From: Dactylosporangium vinaceum
Lineage (GTDB): Bacteria > Actinomycetota > Actinomycetes > Mycobacteriales > Micromonosporaceae
Reading direction: 5' to 3'
DNA: 64,000 bases
NCBI RefSeq assembly: GCF_019904175.1
Contig: NZ_CP061913.1
Coordinates: forward strand, 2,480,001-2,544,000
Shown here: piece by piece, positions 49,682-57,846 of the stretch
How positions within the stretch are numbered: position 1 is the first letter of the stretch
How the letters are laid out: each line of letters begins with the position of its first letter
Notes under the pieces: generated by a model
What the model saw: the letters and a program-made list of their open reading frames with translations, nothing else
The model's database searches: none
Told to the model about the DNA's origin: nothing
Position numbers and translations under genes: made by a program

Positions 49682-51537
49682 GCCGACTTTCGTCCTTCCC
49701 TCAAGGCCTGCTGGAACCCGGACGTGTGCTGGTAGCCGGTCATGAGGTCGCGGACGGACTCCGGCTCCAGGACCACCGTAGGGCCGTCGGAGGTCTGAAT
49801 GGGCCCCGGCACCACCGGTACGAGGGTCGAGCGCGGGTGCGGTACGTCCACCGGCTCGCCGCCCGGGAGGGCGCCGCCGCGCTCGAAGGGGCGGGGTGGC
49901 AGGCGGCGGGCGACCGGCGGGTCGGTGGCCGGGGACGGGGAGTCCAGGACCAGGTCGGCCGGGATGCGGACGATCGCGCGCAGGCCCGTGCCGGACGGCG
50001 GTGGGCGCAGGGTCACCGTGAGGCCGTGGCGGGCGGCCAGGCGGGCGGCGACGGCCAGGCCGGTGTGGTGGGCCTCGGACGCGTCGAGCGGGGGCGGGTC
50101 GGCCAGGCGGGCGTTGAGCTCGGCGAGGCGCTGCGGGTCGAGGCCGGCGCCGCGGTCGGCGACCTCGACGACGGCGGTGGTGCCCTCGCGGCGGCCCTCG
50201 ACCAGGACGGGGCGGTCGGGCGGGCCGTAGCGGGTGGCGTTGTCGAACAGCTCGGCCAGGAGGTGCACGACGTCGTCCACGGCGTCGGGGGCCAGGTGCA
50301 CGTCGGGGGCGACCATCGAGTACTCGATGCGCGGATAGTCCTTGATCCTGGACTGTGCGGCCCGCAGGAGGTCGAGGAGCGTGACCGGGTCGCGGCGGCC
50401 GATGACCGTGTCGGCGCCGGCCAGCACCAGCAGGCTCTGGTTGTCGTGGCGGATCCGGGTGGCGAGGTGGTCGAGGGCGAAGAGCTGTGACAGGCGGTCG
50501 GGGTCGGCCTCGTCGCGCTCGGCCGCGTCCAGGTGGTGCACGAGCTCGTCGGCGAGGCGCTGGCTGCGGCGGGCCAGGCCGATGACGGCGGCCGAGGTGC
50601 CCACCCGCAGGGCGGTCTGCTCCGCGACGGCTCGCGCGGCCTCCAGACGTACCACCTGGAATTCTTCTGGATCGATCGGCTCGGCAACCTTCCGGCGCGG
50701 CACCCGGGCGGCCCGGACGGCGAGCAGGATCGACGCGGCGGCGATCGCGAGCACGGCCGCGAGACCGGCGATGAGCGTGCGCTGCTGCTCGCTGCGGGCG
50801 GTGCCGGCGGCTGCGGCCGAGTCGTCGCCGGCGTACGCGGCCAGTCCGCTCAGCGCGTCGAGCGCCGGCTGCGGATCACCGCCGAGGCCGTTGGGGACGT
50901 GCGCGAGGCGCTCACGCCAGGGCGCGGGGGCGGTCTCGCCGAAGCGGCGCAGGGCGTCGAGGTGCGCGGCCTGGTGCGCGGCGAGGCTCTCATGCCACGC
51001 GGGAGTGTCGGCGCCGCGGCGTTCGAGCAGTTGAATCTGCGCGAGTTGTTCGCGGGCGACAGCCAGCCATCCGGAAGCGCGCAGCAAACCGTTCACGGCG
51101 GCCGGCGCGGGGCGGCGCGGAAGGTCCTGGCGGAGCTCGACGACGTCACTGATCATTTGGGTGTACTGCATGAGGTAGTCGCCGGCCGCTACCTCCTGCG
51201 GGGCGGCGGCCACGCGCTGGCGCAGGTCGGCCAGGCCCGCCGGCGGCTGTGCGAACTGCGCGTCGGTTGCACGTATCTGCGCGGTGTACGCGGACCGGGC
51301 CGGCTCGGACCCGGTGAGCAGCAGCGTCAGCGCCGTGTACCGCTCCTTCGTCAGCTCGGTCGCCGTACGGTCGGCCGCGACACCGACGCTCACCAATGCG
51401 CGCGGATCGTCCAGGCGGCCGCTCGGCCCGACGTACAGGTACGCCGCCACTCCGGCCACCGCGAGCAGGCCGAGCAGTGGCAGCAGGAGGATGGTGAGGA
51501 GCCGCGGGCGCACCGCGGGAGCAGCATCGATCGGCAC
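49678..51537 (-). CDS. Conservon-type sensor histidine kinase (second copy)
   Basis: 619 residues from a GTG preceded by AGGGGGT. TM1 at about 12-36 (LLTILLLPLLGLLAVAGVAA), helical NIT-like extracytoplasmic domain, TM2 at about 262-282 (LIAGLAAVLAIAAASILLAV), helix with LFALDHLATRIRHDNQSLLV, HATPase_c with N-box ELFDNATRYG and ADRGAGLDPQ (G-box; ADRG instead of DTG), tail ending MTGYQHTSGFQQAL. Shorter tail than the kinase at 6944. Coupled to the roadblock gene, divergent from DUF1800. Confidence 0.93.
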   Translation of the reverse strand: MPIDAAPAVRPRLLTILLLPLLGLLAVAGVAAYLYVGPSGRLDDPRALVSVGVAADRTATELTKERYTALTLLLTGSEPARSAYTAQIRATDAQFAQPPAGLADLRQRVAAAPQEVAAGDYLMQYTQMISDVVELRQDLPRRPAPAAVNGLLRASGWLAVAREQLAQIQLLERRGADTPAWHESLAAHQAAHLDALRRFGETAPAPWRERLAHVPNGLGGDPQPALDALSGLAAYAGDDSAAAAGTARSEQQRTLIAGLAAVLAIAAASILLAVRAARVPRRKVAEPIDPEEFQVVRLEAARAVAEQTALRVGTSAAVIGLARRSQRLADELVHHLDAAERDEADPDRLSQLFALDHLATRIRHDNQSLLVLAGADTVIGRRDPVTLLDLLRAAQSRIKDYPRIEYSMVAPDVHLAPDAVDDVVHLLAELFDNATRYGPPDRPVLVEGRREGTTAVVEVADRGAGLDPQRLAELNARLADPPPLDASEAHHTGLAVAARLAARHGLTVTLRPPPSGTGLRAIVRIPADLVLDSPSPATDPPVARRLPPRPFERGGALPGGEPVDVPHPRSTLVPVVPGPIQTSDGPTVVLEPESVRDLMTGYQHTSGFQQALREGRKSA

Positions 51538-51601
51538 CGCTACCCCCTGCCATAGACCGGTTACCTATGGGTACCACCACTAGCGTTCGGTACGGAAGAG
51601 A

Positions 51602-51740
51602 TGACTTTGAGTGACTTTGAGTGAACGGCCCATTTGTACGCATTCATGGGTGTGAACGGGTGACTTAAGCCAAAAGAAAGGCAAAGTTGAACCGGGCTCG
51701 CACCGGCCACCTTGAGGGCCGATCGGCCGCTCACTAGATT
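51602..51740 (+). promoter_or_regulatory. Promoter region of the DUF1800 gene
   Basis: Direct repeat TGACTTTGAG at 51602-51611 and 51612-51621, and a -10-like TAGATT at 51735-51740. The -10 lies only 7 bp before the GTG at 51748, so the mRNA would start at or next to the start codon (leaderless). The 210-bp gap also serves the divergent kinase. Confidence 0.5.
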
Positions 51741-51747
51741 TTGCAGC

Positions 51748-53664
51748 GTGCCAGAGCGGCTCTTCTCCGACGACCCGGGCGGCGCGCCCAAGCAGGTGAA
51801 GGGCGCGTTCTTCGCCGACTACACGGGCGAGTTCCCCGTGCCCCGGGCCCTGCGCCAACCTTCCGGCACCGCCGCGGAGACGCCGGCCGATCAGGACGGC
51901 AACAACAACAAGGCGGCTGGTCCGGTACCGGCCTGGCTGCGCACCGGCCGCCCGGCCCTGCACGAGCTGACCCGTAACCGCCGCCAGGCCCTCATGGCAC
52001 TCGGAGGCGGAGCGGTCGCCCTGGGCGCGGTCGGGACCACCGCCGCCGCCGTGTTCGGCCCGCCGTCGGCCGACCCGGACGACTTCGTCAAGACCGGCAG
52101 CGGCGGCGGCAACGTGTCCCCGCGCGACGCCGGCTCCTTCTCCAACCGCGACGCCAGCTACACCAGCGGCCAGGGCGACCTCAACGACCTCGGCGCGTCC
52201 GGCACCGCCGAGACCCCCTCGGCCGCCGCGGTCGCCGCCCTGCGCGCCACCCCGCGGTTCCCCACCCCGCTCAACCGCGACCCCGTCCTGCACCTGCTGC
52301 GCCGGGCCACGTTCGGGCCGACGGTGGCCGACATCGCCCTGGTCAAGCAGGTCGGCATCGACGCCTGGATCGATCAGCAGCTGGAGTGGGACAAGCTCGC
52401 CGACCCGGTCGCGGACGCCGCCCTCAAGGCCGTCCCGACCGCCACCATGACCACGGCGGAGATCCGCGCGACGGTCAAGGACGGCGACAACAAGCCCCAG
52501 ATGGACCTCACCAAGGCGGTCATTGCCCGGCAGATGTGGAGCAGCCGGCAGCTGCTCGAGGTGATGGTCGACTTCTGGAACAACCACCTCAACGTGACGA
52601 GCCCGTTCGACGGCGGCTGGGACGTGCGCGGCCCGTACGACGCCGGGGTCATCCGCAAGCACGCGCTCGGCAAGTTCTCCGACATGCTCATCGCCTCCGC
52701 CCGCGACCCGGCGATGATGCGCTACCTCGACAACACCTCGTCCGACAAGCGCAACGTCAACGAGAACTACGGCCGCGAACTCCTCGAGCTGCACACCGTC
52801 GGCATCGACGGCGGGTACAACGAGAAGGACGTGCGCAACTCGGCGTACCTGATGACGGGGCGCACCGCGACGCGGGACGGGCTGTTCAAGTACGAGCAGA
52901 ACAAGCACTGGACCGGAGCGGTGAAGGTCCTGGACTTCCAGCACGCCAACAAGTCCGCGAAGGACGGGCTGGCGATCGGCGACGCGTACCTGCTGTACCT
53001 GGCCACCCACCCCTCCACCGCCCGCTACATCGCCCGGAAGCTCTGCGTGCGCTTCGTCTGCGACACGCCGCCGCAGGGCCTGGTGGACCGCTTGGCGAAG
53101 ACGTACCAGGAAAGCGGCTCGGCAATTGTCCCGGTCCTCAAGATGCTGTTCCGCTCGCAGGAGTTCTGGATCGCCACGGGCTTGAAGACCCGTCGGCCCC
53201 TGGAGAACTTCATCGCCACCGGCCGGGTCATCGGCACCACGCCCGGCGCGGACACGGGCAAGGCGCTCGACGACATGTACCAGTTCACGAACAAGCTCGG
53301 CCAGCCGCCGCTCGGCTGGGGCCCGCCCGACGGCTACCCGGACGTCGCCACCGCCTGGAGCTCGGCCGCGGGCATGCTGGAGACGTGGAACGCCCACCGC
53401 GCGTTCGTGGGGCAGCAGTGGAAGGGCCTGAACAACCCGCGGGCCGACTCCCTCGTCACCCAGCCCGCCGCCACCCTCGGCACATACCTGGACGTCCTCG
53501 CCAACCGCCTCATCTTCCAGCCGATGCAGCCGGCCGAGAAGGACGCCCTGATCAAGTTCCTCGGCTCCAAGGCCGACACCCGGATCACCGACCCGAACCT
53601 CGGCGGCAAGCTGCCCCTGCTGGCCCCGCTGATCCTCGACTCCGTCTACCACGCGCTGCGGTGA
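51748..53664 (+). CDS. DUF1800 family protein
   Basis: 638 residues from the GTG at 51748. After about 85 polar residues comes a twin-arginine-like segment (NRRQALMALGGGAVALGAVG), then the DUF1800 core with LLRRATFGPTVADIALVKQV, MVDFWNNHLNVTSP, NENYGRELLELHTVGIDGGY, KLCVRFVCDTPP and GWGPPDGYPDVATAW. DUF1800 proteins always travel with a DUF1501 partner and are probably exported; their reaction is unknown. The stop is 6 bp before the DUF1501 gene. The long N-terminal leader before the RR motif is unusual. Confidence 0.93.
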   Translation: MPERLFSDDPGGAPKQVKGAFFADYTGEFPVPRALRQPSGTAAETPADQDGNNNKAAGPVPAWLRTGRPALHELTRNRRQALMALGGGAVALGAVGTTAAAVFGPPSADPDDFVKTGSGGGNVSPRDAGSFSNRDASYTSGQGDLNDLGASGTAETPSAAAVAALRATPRFPTPLNRDPVLHLLRRATFGPTVADIALVKQVGIDAWIDQQLEWDKLADPVADAALKAVPTATMTTAEIRATVKDGDNKPQMDLTKAVIARQMWSSRQLLEVMVDFWNNHLNVTSPFDGGWDVRGPYDAGVIRKHALGKFSDMLIASARDPAMMRYLDNTSSDKRNVNENYGRELLELHTVGIDGGYNEKDVRNSAYLMTGRTATRDGLFKYEQNKHWTGAVKVLDFQHANKSAKDGLAIGDAYLLYLATHPSTARYIARKLCVRFVCDTPPQGLVDRLAKTYQESGSAIVPVLKMLFRSQEFWIATGLKTRRPLENFIATGRVIGTTPGADTGKALDDMYQFTNKLGQPPLGWGPPDGYPDVATAWSSAAGMLETWNAHRAFVGQQWKGLNNPRADSLVTQPAATLGTYLDVLANRLIFQPMQPAEKDALIKFLGSKADTRITDPNLGGKLPLLAPLILDSVYHALR

Positions 53665-53670
53665 GGTCCG

Positions 53671-55299
53671 ATGAGCTCCCTTCCTGACGACCGCTCCGCG
53701 CGCTCCCGCGCCCCGGGCTCCGCCGCGCCCGGCCCCCGGGCCGCGGGCGTACGCTCCGCCGGCGCCGATCCCGCCGACCGTGCCGGGCGGGCGGCGTCTT
53801 CGGGCCACGACGGCCCTGCGGCGTCCTCGGGCCACGACGGTCGTGCGGCGTCTTCGGGCCGTGACGGTTCTGCGGCGCTGTCGGGCCGTGGCGGTTCTGC
53901 GGCGCTGTCGGGTCGCGGCGGTTCTGCGGCGTTCTCGGGTCGTGACGGGCTGCCGGCGGGGGAGCGGAGGCCGGAGAGTCTCGAGGAGCTGCGGCGGCAC
54001 GGGCCGAACCTGTGCGAGGCCGCCCTGCGCGTGCACGCCGAGAAGGTCACCGACGAGCTCGCCGCCGAGCGGGACCGCTGGAGCAAGGGCTTCACCCGCC
54101 GCCGCCTCGTCCAGGGCGCCGGTTTCGTCGGCGTCGCCGCGCTCGGGACCCAGCTCGTGACGAGCCGGGTCTCGTTCGCCGCACCCGAGGACAACAAGAA
54201 CACCCTGATCGTCATCTTCCTCCGCGGCGGCATGGACGGCCTCTCCGTCGTGGCCCCCGGCGACGACCCGAACTACAAGCAGATGCGCCCGAACATCGCC
54301 GTCCCGATGGCGGCCATGAAGGCGGTCGGCCGCGGCTTCGGCCTCAACCCGGCGATGACCTCCCTGTACCCGCTGTGGGACGCGGGCCAGATGGCCGCCG
54401 TGCACGCCGTGGCCTCCCCGGACGCCAGCCGCAGCCACTTCCAGGCCCAGGACGCCCTGGAGCGCGGCGCCGCCTCGGTCGCCGTACGCACCGGCTGGCT
54501 CGACCGCGTCCTGGCCCAGATGGGCCCCGGCACCACGTTCCGCGCGATCGCCCAGGGCTCGGCCCTGCCCCGCTCCCTGGTCGGGGGCGAGCAGGCAATC
54601 GTCCTCAACGGCATGCGCGACTTCCGCATCGACAACGACAACATGCGGGCCCAGACGATGGATGCACTCAAGACCCTGTACACCGGCCTCGACCACCCCC
54701 TGTCGACGACGGCCGGCTCGACGCTGCAGGCCATCTCCACCGCCCAGAAGCTGGCCACCACGCAGTACAAGCCCTCCGAGGGCGTCACGTACCCGGGCGG
54801 CGGCCTGGCCGACCGCCTGCGCGACATCGCCCAGCTCCTGAAGGCCAACGTGGGCCTGCGCATCGCCGCCCTCGACGTCGGCGGCTGGGACATGCACACG
54901 AACCTCGGCAAGGTCGACGGCGGCGACATGAAAAACTCGCTGACGAACATGTCCGACGCGATCGCCGCCTTCTGCACCGACATCGGCCCCCTCCTGGAGA
55001 ACACGACGATCGTCACCATGAGCGAGTTCGGCCGCCGCGTCCAGGAAAACGGCAACGTGGGCGTCGACCACGGCCACGGCAACGCGATGCTCCTCTTCGG
55101 CGGCGGCATGAACGGCAGCAAGGTCCACGGCAACTGGCCCGGCCTGGCCCCCAACTCCCTGGACCAGGGCGACGTAGCCGGCGCCAACGACTACCGCGAC
55201 ATCCTGGCCGAGATGCTGAAGAAGCGCTTCAACGTGTCCGACTCCGCCGCCATCTTCCCGAACCACGACTTCAAACAACTGGGCGTCTTCAAGGGCTGA
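53671..55299 (+). CDS. DUF1501 family protein with repeat-expanded leader
   Basis: 542 residues. Residues 41-94 are six copies of a nine-residue repeat (AASSGHDGP and variants). A twin-arginine segment appears only at about 147 (FTRRRLVQGAGFVGVAALGT). The DUF1501 core follows: LIVIFLRGGMDGLSVVAPGD, SRSHFQAQDALERG, ALDVGGWDMHTNLG, TMSEFGRRVQENGNVGVDHG. This is an alkaline-phosphatase-superfamily-like fold, with Asp/His residues that may bind metal. It pairs with DUF1800; both are likely secreted by Tat. Function unknown. Confidence 0.93.
   Translation: MSSLPDDRSARSRAPGSAAPGPRAAGVRSAGADPADRAGRAASSGHDGPAASSGHDGRAASSGRDGSAALSGRGGSAALSGRGGSAAFSGRDGLPAGERRPESLEELRRHGPNLCEAALRVHAEKVTDELAAERDRWSKGFTRRRLVQGAGFVGVAALGTQLVTSRVSFAAPEDNKNTLIVIFLRGGMDGLSVVAPGDDPNYKQMRPNIAVPMAAMKAVGRGFGLNPAMTSLYPLWDAGQMAAVHAVASPDASRSHFQAQDALERGAASVAVRTGWLDRVLAQMGPGTTFRAIAQGSALPRSLVGGEQAIVLNGMRDFRIDNDNMRAQTMDALKTLYTGLDHPLSTTAGSTLQAISTAQKLATTQYKPSEGVTYPGGGLADRLRDIAQLLKANVGLRIAALDVGGWDMHTNLGKVDGGDMKNSLTNMSDAIAAFCTDIGPLLENTTIVTMSEFGRRVQENGNVGVDHGHGNAMLLFGGGMNGSKVHGNWPGLAPNSLDQGDVAGANDYRDILAEMLKKRFNVSDSAAIFPNHDFKQLGVFKG
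53791..53952 (+). repeat. 27-bp tandem repeat in the DUF1501 leader
   Basis: Six consecutive 27-bp units (nine codons each), two of them identical at the protein level (AALSGRGGS twice). In-frame period. Confidence 0.92.
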
Positions 55300-55547
55300 C
55301 CCATCCCCAGTCACCCCACCGCCCACTCACTCACCCGCCCGCCCGCCCGCACCCGCCCGCCCGCCCGCCCGCACCCGCACGCTCGCGCACGTTGGGCACC
55401 CGCGCACGTTGGGCACCCGCACGCCCACGCACCTGCACACGTCGGGCACCCGCGCGCCACGCGCATCCGGACACCGCGTGGCACGCCCACAGCGAGCGAG
55501 TCGACATGGGCTTGACCCGTTTTGACGGACAGGGTCGATGTGGTGGT

Positions 55548-56435
55548 TCAGGCTACCTTGCTGAGCGGTGGGTCGATCCTGCTGGCCTCGTAGGCGGTTG
55601 GGCTGAGGTAGCCGAGGCTGGAGTGCCGGCGTCGGGTGTTGTACCAGCCCTCGATGTATTCGAAGATCGCCTTGCGTGCGGCGGTGCGGGTGGGCCAGGC
55701 CTGCCGGTGCACGAGTTCGGTCTTGATGGTGGCGAAGAACGATTCGGCGACGGCGTTGTCCCAGCATTGCCCGCGCCGGCCGACGGAGAGCCTGACGCCG
55801 TGGCGGTTGGCGAGCCGTGCGTGCTGGGCGCTGACGTACTGACAGCCGCGGTCGGAGTGGAAGATCAACCCGTCCGCCGGCCTGTGGCGGTGCACCGCGT
55901 CGGTGAGCGCGGCGTCGACGAGGTCGGTGCGCAGGTGCTCGGCGACGGCCCAGCCGACGACGCGGCGGGAGGCCAGGTCGATGACGGTGGCCAGGTACAG
56001 CCACCCTTCCCACGTGTTGATGTAGGTGATGTCGCCGCACCAGCGGGTGTCGACCGCCGCCGGGTCCGGGGCGAACCCACGCTGGATCAGGTCCGGACGC
56101 GCGGAAGCGGCTGGGTCCGGGACCGTGGTGACCCGCCACCGGCGTGGGGACCGGCCACGGCGGCCGGTGCCGTGCAGCAGCCGGGCGATGCGTTTGCGGC
56201 CGTGCCGCCGCCCTGCTGCGGCGAGTTCGGCGTGGATGCGCGGCGCGCCGTAGGTGCCTTTCGACGCGTCGTGGATCGCGATGATCTGCGCGGTGAGGTC
56301 CTGGTCGGCGCGGGCCCGGTCGGAGACGTGATTGCGGCGGTAGTAGGCGGACCGGGAGACCTGCAGCAGCTCACACGCACGTTTCATGTTGCGCTTGCCG
56401 GCCTGCTCCGCCTCGATGAACGGATACACGTTCAC
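55548..56435 (-). CDS. IS3-family transposase OrfB (DDE integrase core)
   Basis: 295 residues, GTG start overlapping the orfA stop (GTGA). HTH_21 region YGAPRIHAELAAAGRRHGRK, then the rve core with DDE: Asp in TRWCGDITYI, Asp in LIFHSDRGCQY, Glu in WDNAVAESFFATIK. C-terminal IFEYIEGWYNTRRRHSSLGY is typical. Catalyses strand transfer together with OrfA. Confidence 0.96.
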   Translation of the reverse strand: MNVYPFIEAEQAGKRNMKRACELLQVSRSAYYRRNHVSDRARADQDLTAQIIAIHDASKGTYGAPRIHAELAAAGRRHGRKRIARLLHGTGRRGRSPRRWRVTTVPDPAASARPDLIQRGFAPDPAAVDTRWCGDITYINTWEGWLYLATVIDLASRRVVGWAVAEHLRTDLVDAALTDAVHRHRPADGLIFHSDRGCQYVSAQHARLANRHGVRLSVGRRGQCWDNAVAESFFATIKTELVHRQAWPTRTAARKAIFEYIEGWYNTRRRHSSLGYLSPTAYEASRIDPPLSKVA

Positions 56436-56788
56436 CGGGTCTCCCTCGCGAAGAAAGCCGTGGCCCGTTTGAGGATGTCGACGTCCTCCTGCAACCGGCG
56501 GTTCTCCCGCCGCAGCCGGGCCAGTTCCGCCCGTTCGTCCGACGTCAACCCACCCGCCGCCGGCGCACCCGCCGCCGAACCGCCACCGCTGCTGGCGTTG
56601 CTGTCGATCGCGGCCTGCTTCACCCAGTCCCGCACCGCGGTCTCGGTCAGATCGAAATCCCGGGCCACCTGCCGGACCGAACGGTCACCACGCTGGCACA
56701 ACTCCACGATCTCGGCCTTGAACTCCGCCGTGAACGAACGACGAGGCCGAGGCCGTTGCTTGCCCATACTCTCCATGATGCTGGACAT
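56432..56788 (-). CDS. IS3-family transposase OrfA (HTH and leucine zipper)
   Basis: 118 residues from the ATG at 56788 (ATGs at 56803 and 56764 also in frame). N-terminal helix-turn-helix (RRSFTAEFKAEIVELCQRGD, VRQVARDFDLTETAVRDWV), a Gly/Ala linker, then the leucine-zipper helix ELARLRRENRRLQEDVDILK. Binds the element ends. No clear slippery heptamer was seen at the junction, so orfB may be made by stop-start coupling. Confidence 0.94.
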   Translation of the reverse strand: MSSIMESMGKQRPRPRRSFTAEFKAEIVELCQRGDRSVRQVARDFDLTETAVRDWVKQAAIDSNASSGGGSAAGAPAAGGLTSDERAELARLRRENRRLQEDVDILKRATAFFARETR

Positions 56789-57083
56789 CCTCCCGAAGCC
56801 CACAGGCTCCTGATCTCAGATGTCCGTCAAAACGGGGCAGGCCCAACATGGTTACGCGCTCACTCACGTGAACGTCAGCTCGGCATGCGCCCGTGCGTGA
56901 GTGCCCTCTGACGCCCGGAGGCCGCTCACCCGCGCGGGAAGCGAACCTGCTGAAACGCCCATCGCGCAGCCGCATGCCCACACATCCTGTGCACATCCGT
57001 TCAGGCCGCGCACTCGTGCATGTCCGCGTGTTCATATGTGTGCGCATTCGTTCAGGCGTGCTCGCTCGTTCAGGCCGCGCGTT

Positions 57084-57158
57084 GGGACTGTAAGAAAAAC
57101 GGAAACCTCTATGTCGCCGACCCCTTGACACAGAGAGGTGCCGTTTTCTTGACAGTCC
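57084..57158. other. 75-bp imperfect palindrome (possible miniature element)
   Basis: GGGACTGT-AAGAAAAACGG-(A)AACCTCT on the left pairs with AGAGGTG-CCGTTTTCTT-GACAGTCCC on the right; about 24 of 27 positions pair around a 23-base centre. It is AT-richer than its surroundings. It could be a miniature inverted-repeat element, a bidirectional terminator or a structured RNA. Confidence 0.6.
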
Positions 57159-57470
57159 CCGCGCGTTCGCGCATAGGCGTGCGTTCGCTAGGTGTGCGTT
57201 CGCGCATCGCGTGTGCGTTCGATTTGCCGCGGGTTGCATCGTGCTGGTTCGATTTGGCCGCGGGTTGCATCGCGCGGGTTCGTTCAGGGCTTGCGTTCGT
57301 GCATCGTGTTGGCCACGGGTTGCCTCGTGCGAGTTCGTTCAGAGCTGCGCTCGTGCATCGTGCGCGTTTGTGTTCGTTCGGGGCGTGAGGGTTTGCGTGG
57401 CTCGCTCATGCGTTGCTTGCTCGTTTGCGCGGCTTGCTCATTTGCGTGGCTCGCTCATGCGTTGCTTGCT

Positions 57471-57560
57471 CATTTGCGCGGCTTGCTCATTTGCGCGGCT
57501 TGCTCATCTGCGCGGCTTGCTCATTTGCGCGGCTTGCTCATTTGCGCGGCTTGCTCATTT
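57471..57560. repeat. 17-bp tandem repeat, five copies
   Basis: CATTTGCGCGGCTTGCT starts at 57471, 57488, 57505 (one change), 57522 and 57539, with diverged copies from 57403. Period 17 is not a multiple of three. Confidence 0.92.
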
Positions 57561-57846
57561 GCTCGGGTGTCGGTTTGTGCAGGCGGGCGTTTGTGCATTC
57601 GGGCGGCTGTTCGTGTGGGTGTGGTCGGGCGTGCAGCGGCCGCCCGGTGGTTGAAGCCGGGCGGCCGGTTGAGCGGTGGAGCAGGTCTGTCGGTGGAGCT
57701 GGTGGAGAGTGCTGAGCAGGTCGAACGGTGTAGCCGGTGGAGAGTGGGAGCGGGTTGAAACAGGGACATGTAGAGCTGGTCGAACGACCCGACCGTGGAG
57801 ACGGAGAGCAGGGGAAGCGGGAAAGGAAGTGGAGAAGGGGGAGTGG

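Larger units (their letters stand above)
55507..56845 (-). mobile_element. IS3-family insertion sequence, complete, 1339 bp
   Basis: Ends carry 25-bp imperfect inverted repeats (55507-55531 and 56821-56845; 23 of 25 match) starting TG and ending CA, with CGTTTTGACGGACA as the perfectly shared inner part. The 3-bp direct duplication ACA (55504-55506 and 56846-56848) marks the target. Two overlapping genes, orfA and orfB, are intact, so the element may still be active. It landed in a gene-free, repeat-rich stretch after the DUF1501 gene. Confidence 0.93.
56846..57846. other. 1-kb gene-free region with hairpin and 17-bp repeats
   Basis: Between the IS3 element and the MFS gene. Built of GTGCGTTCG/GTTCGTGCATCG-like words, with a 75-bp hairpin at 57084-57158 and a 17-bp array at 57471-57560. 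Long frames here encode only low-complexity Cys/Ala/Leu text. Confidence 0.75.

Noticed and set aside
51580..55326. 1248-codon open frame on the minus strand
   Set aside because: Antisense of the DUF1800/DUF1501 genes; low-information residues, no domain and no ribosome site.
57192..57758. Cys/Leu/Ala-rich frames of up to 188 codons in the 57-kb region
   Set aside because: Low-complexity translations of GC-repeat DNA with a 17-bp period; all three frames give similar nonsense repeats.
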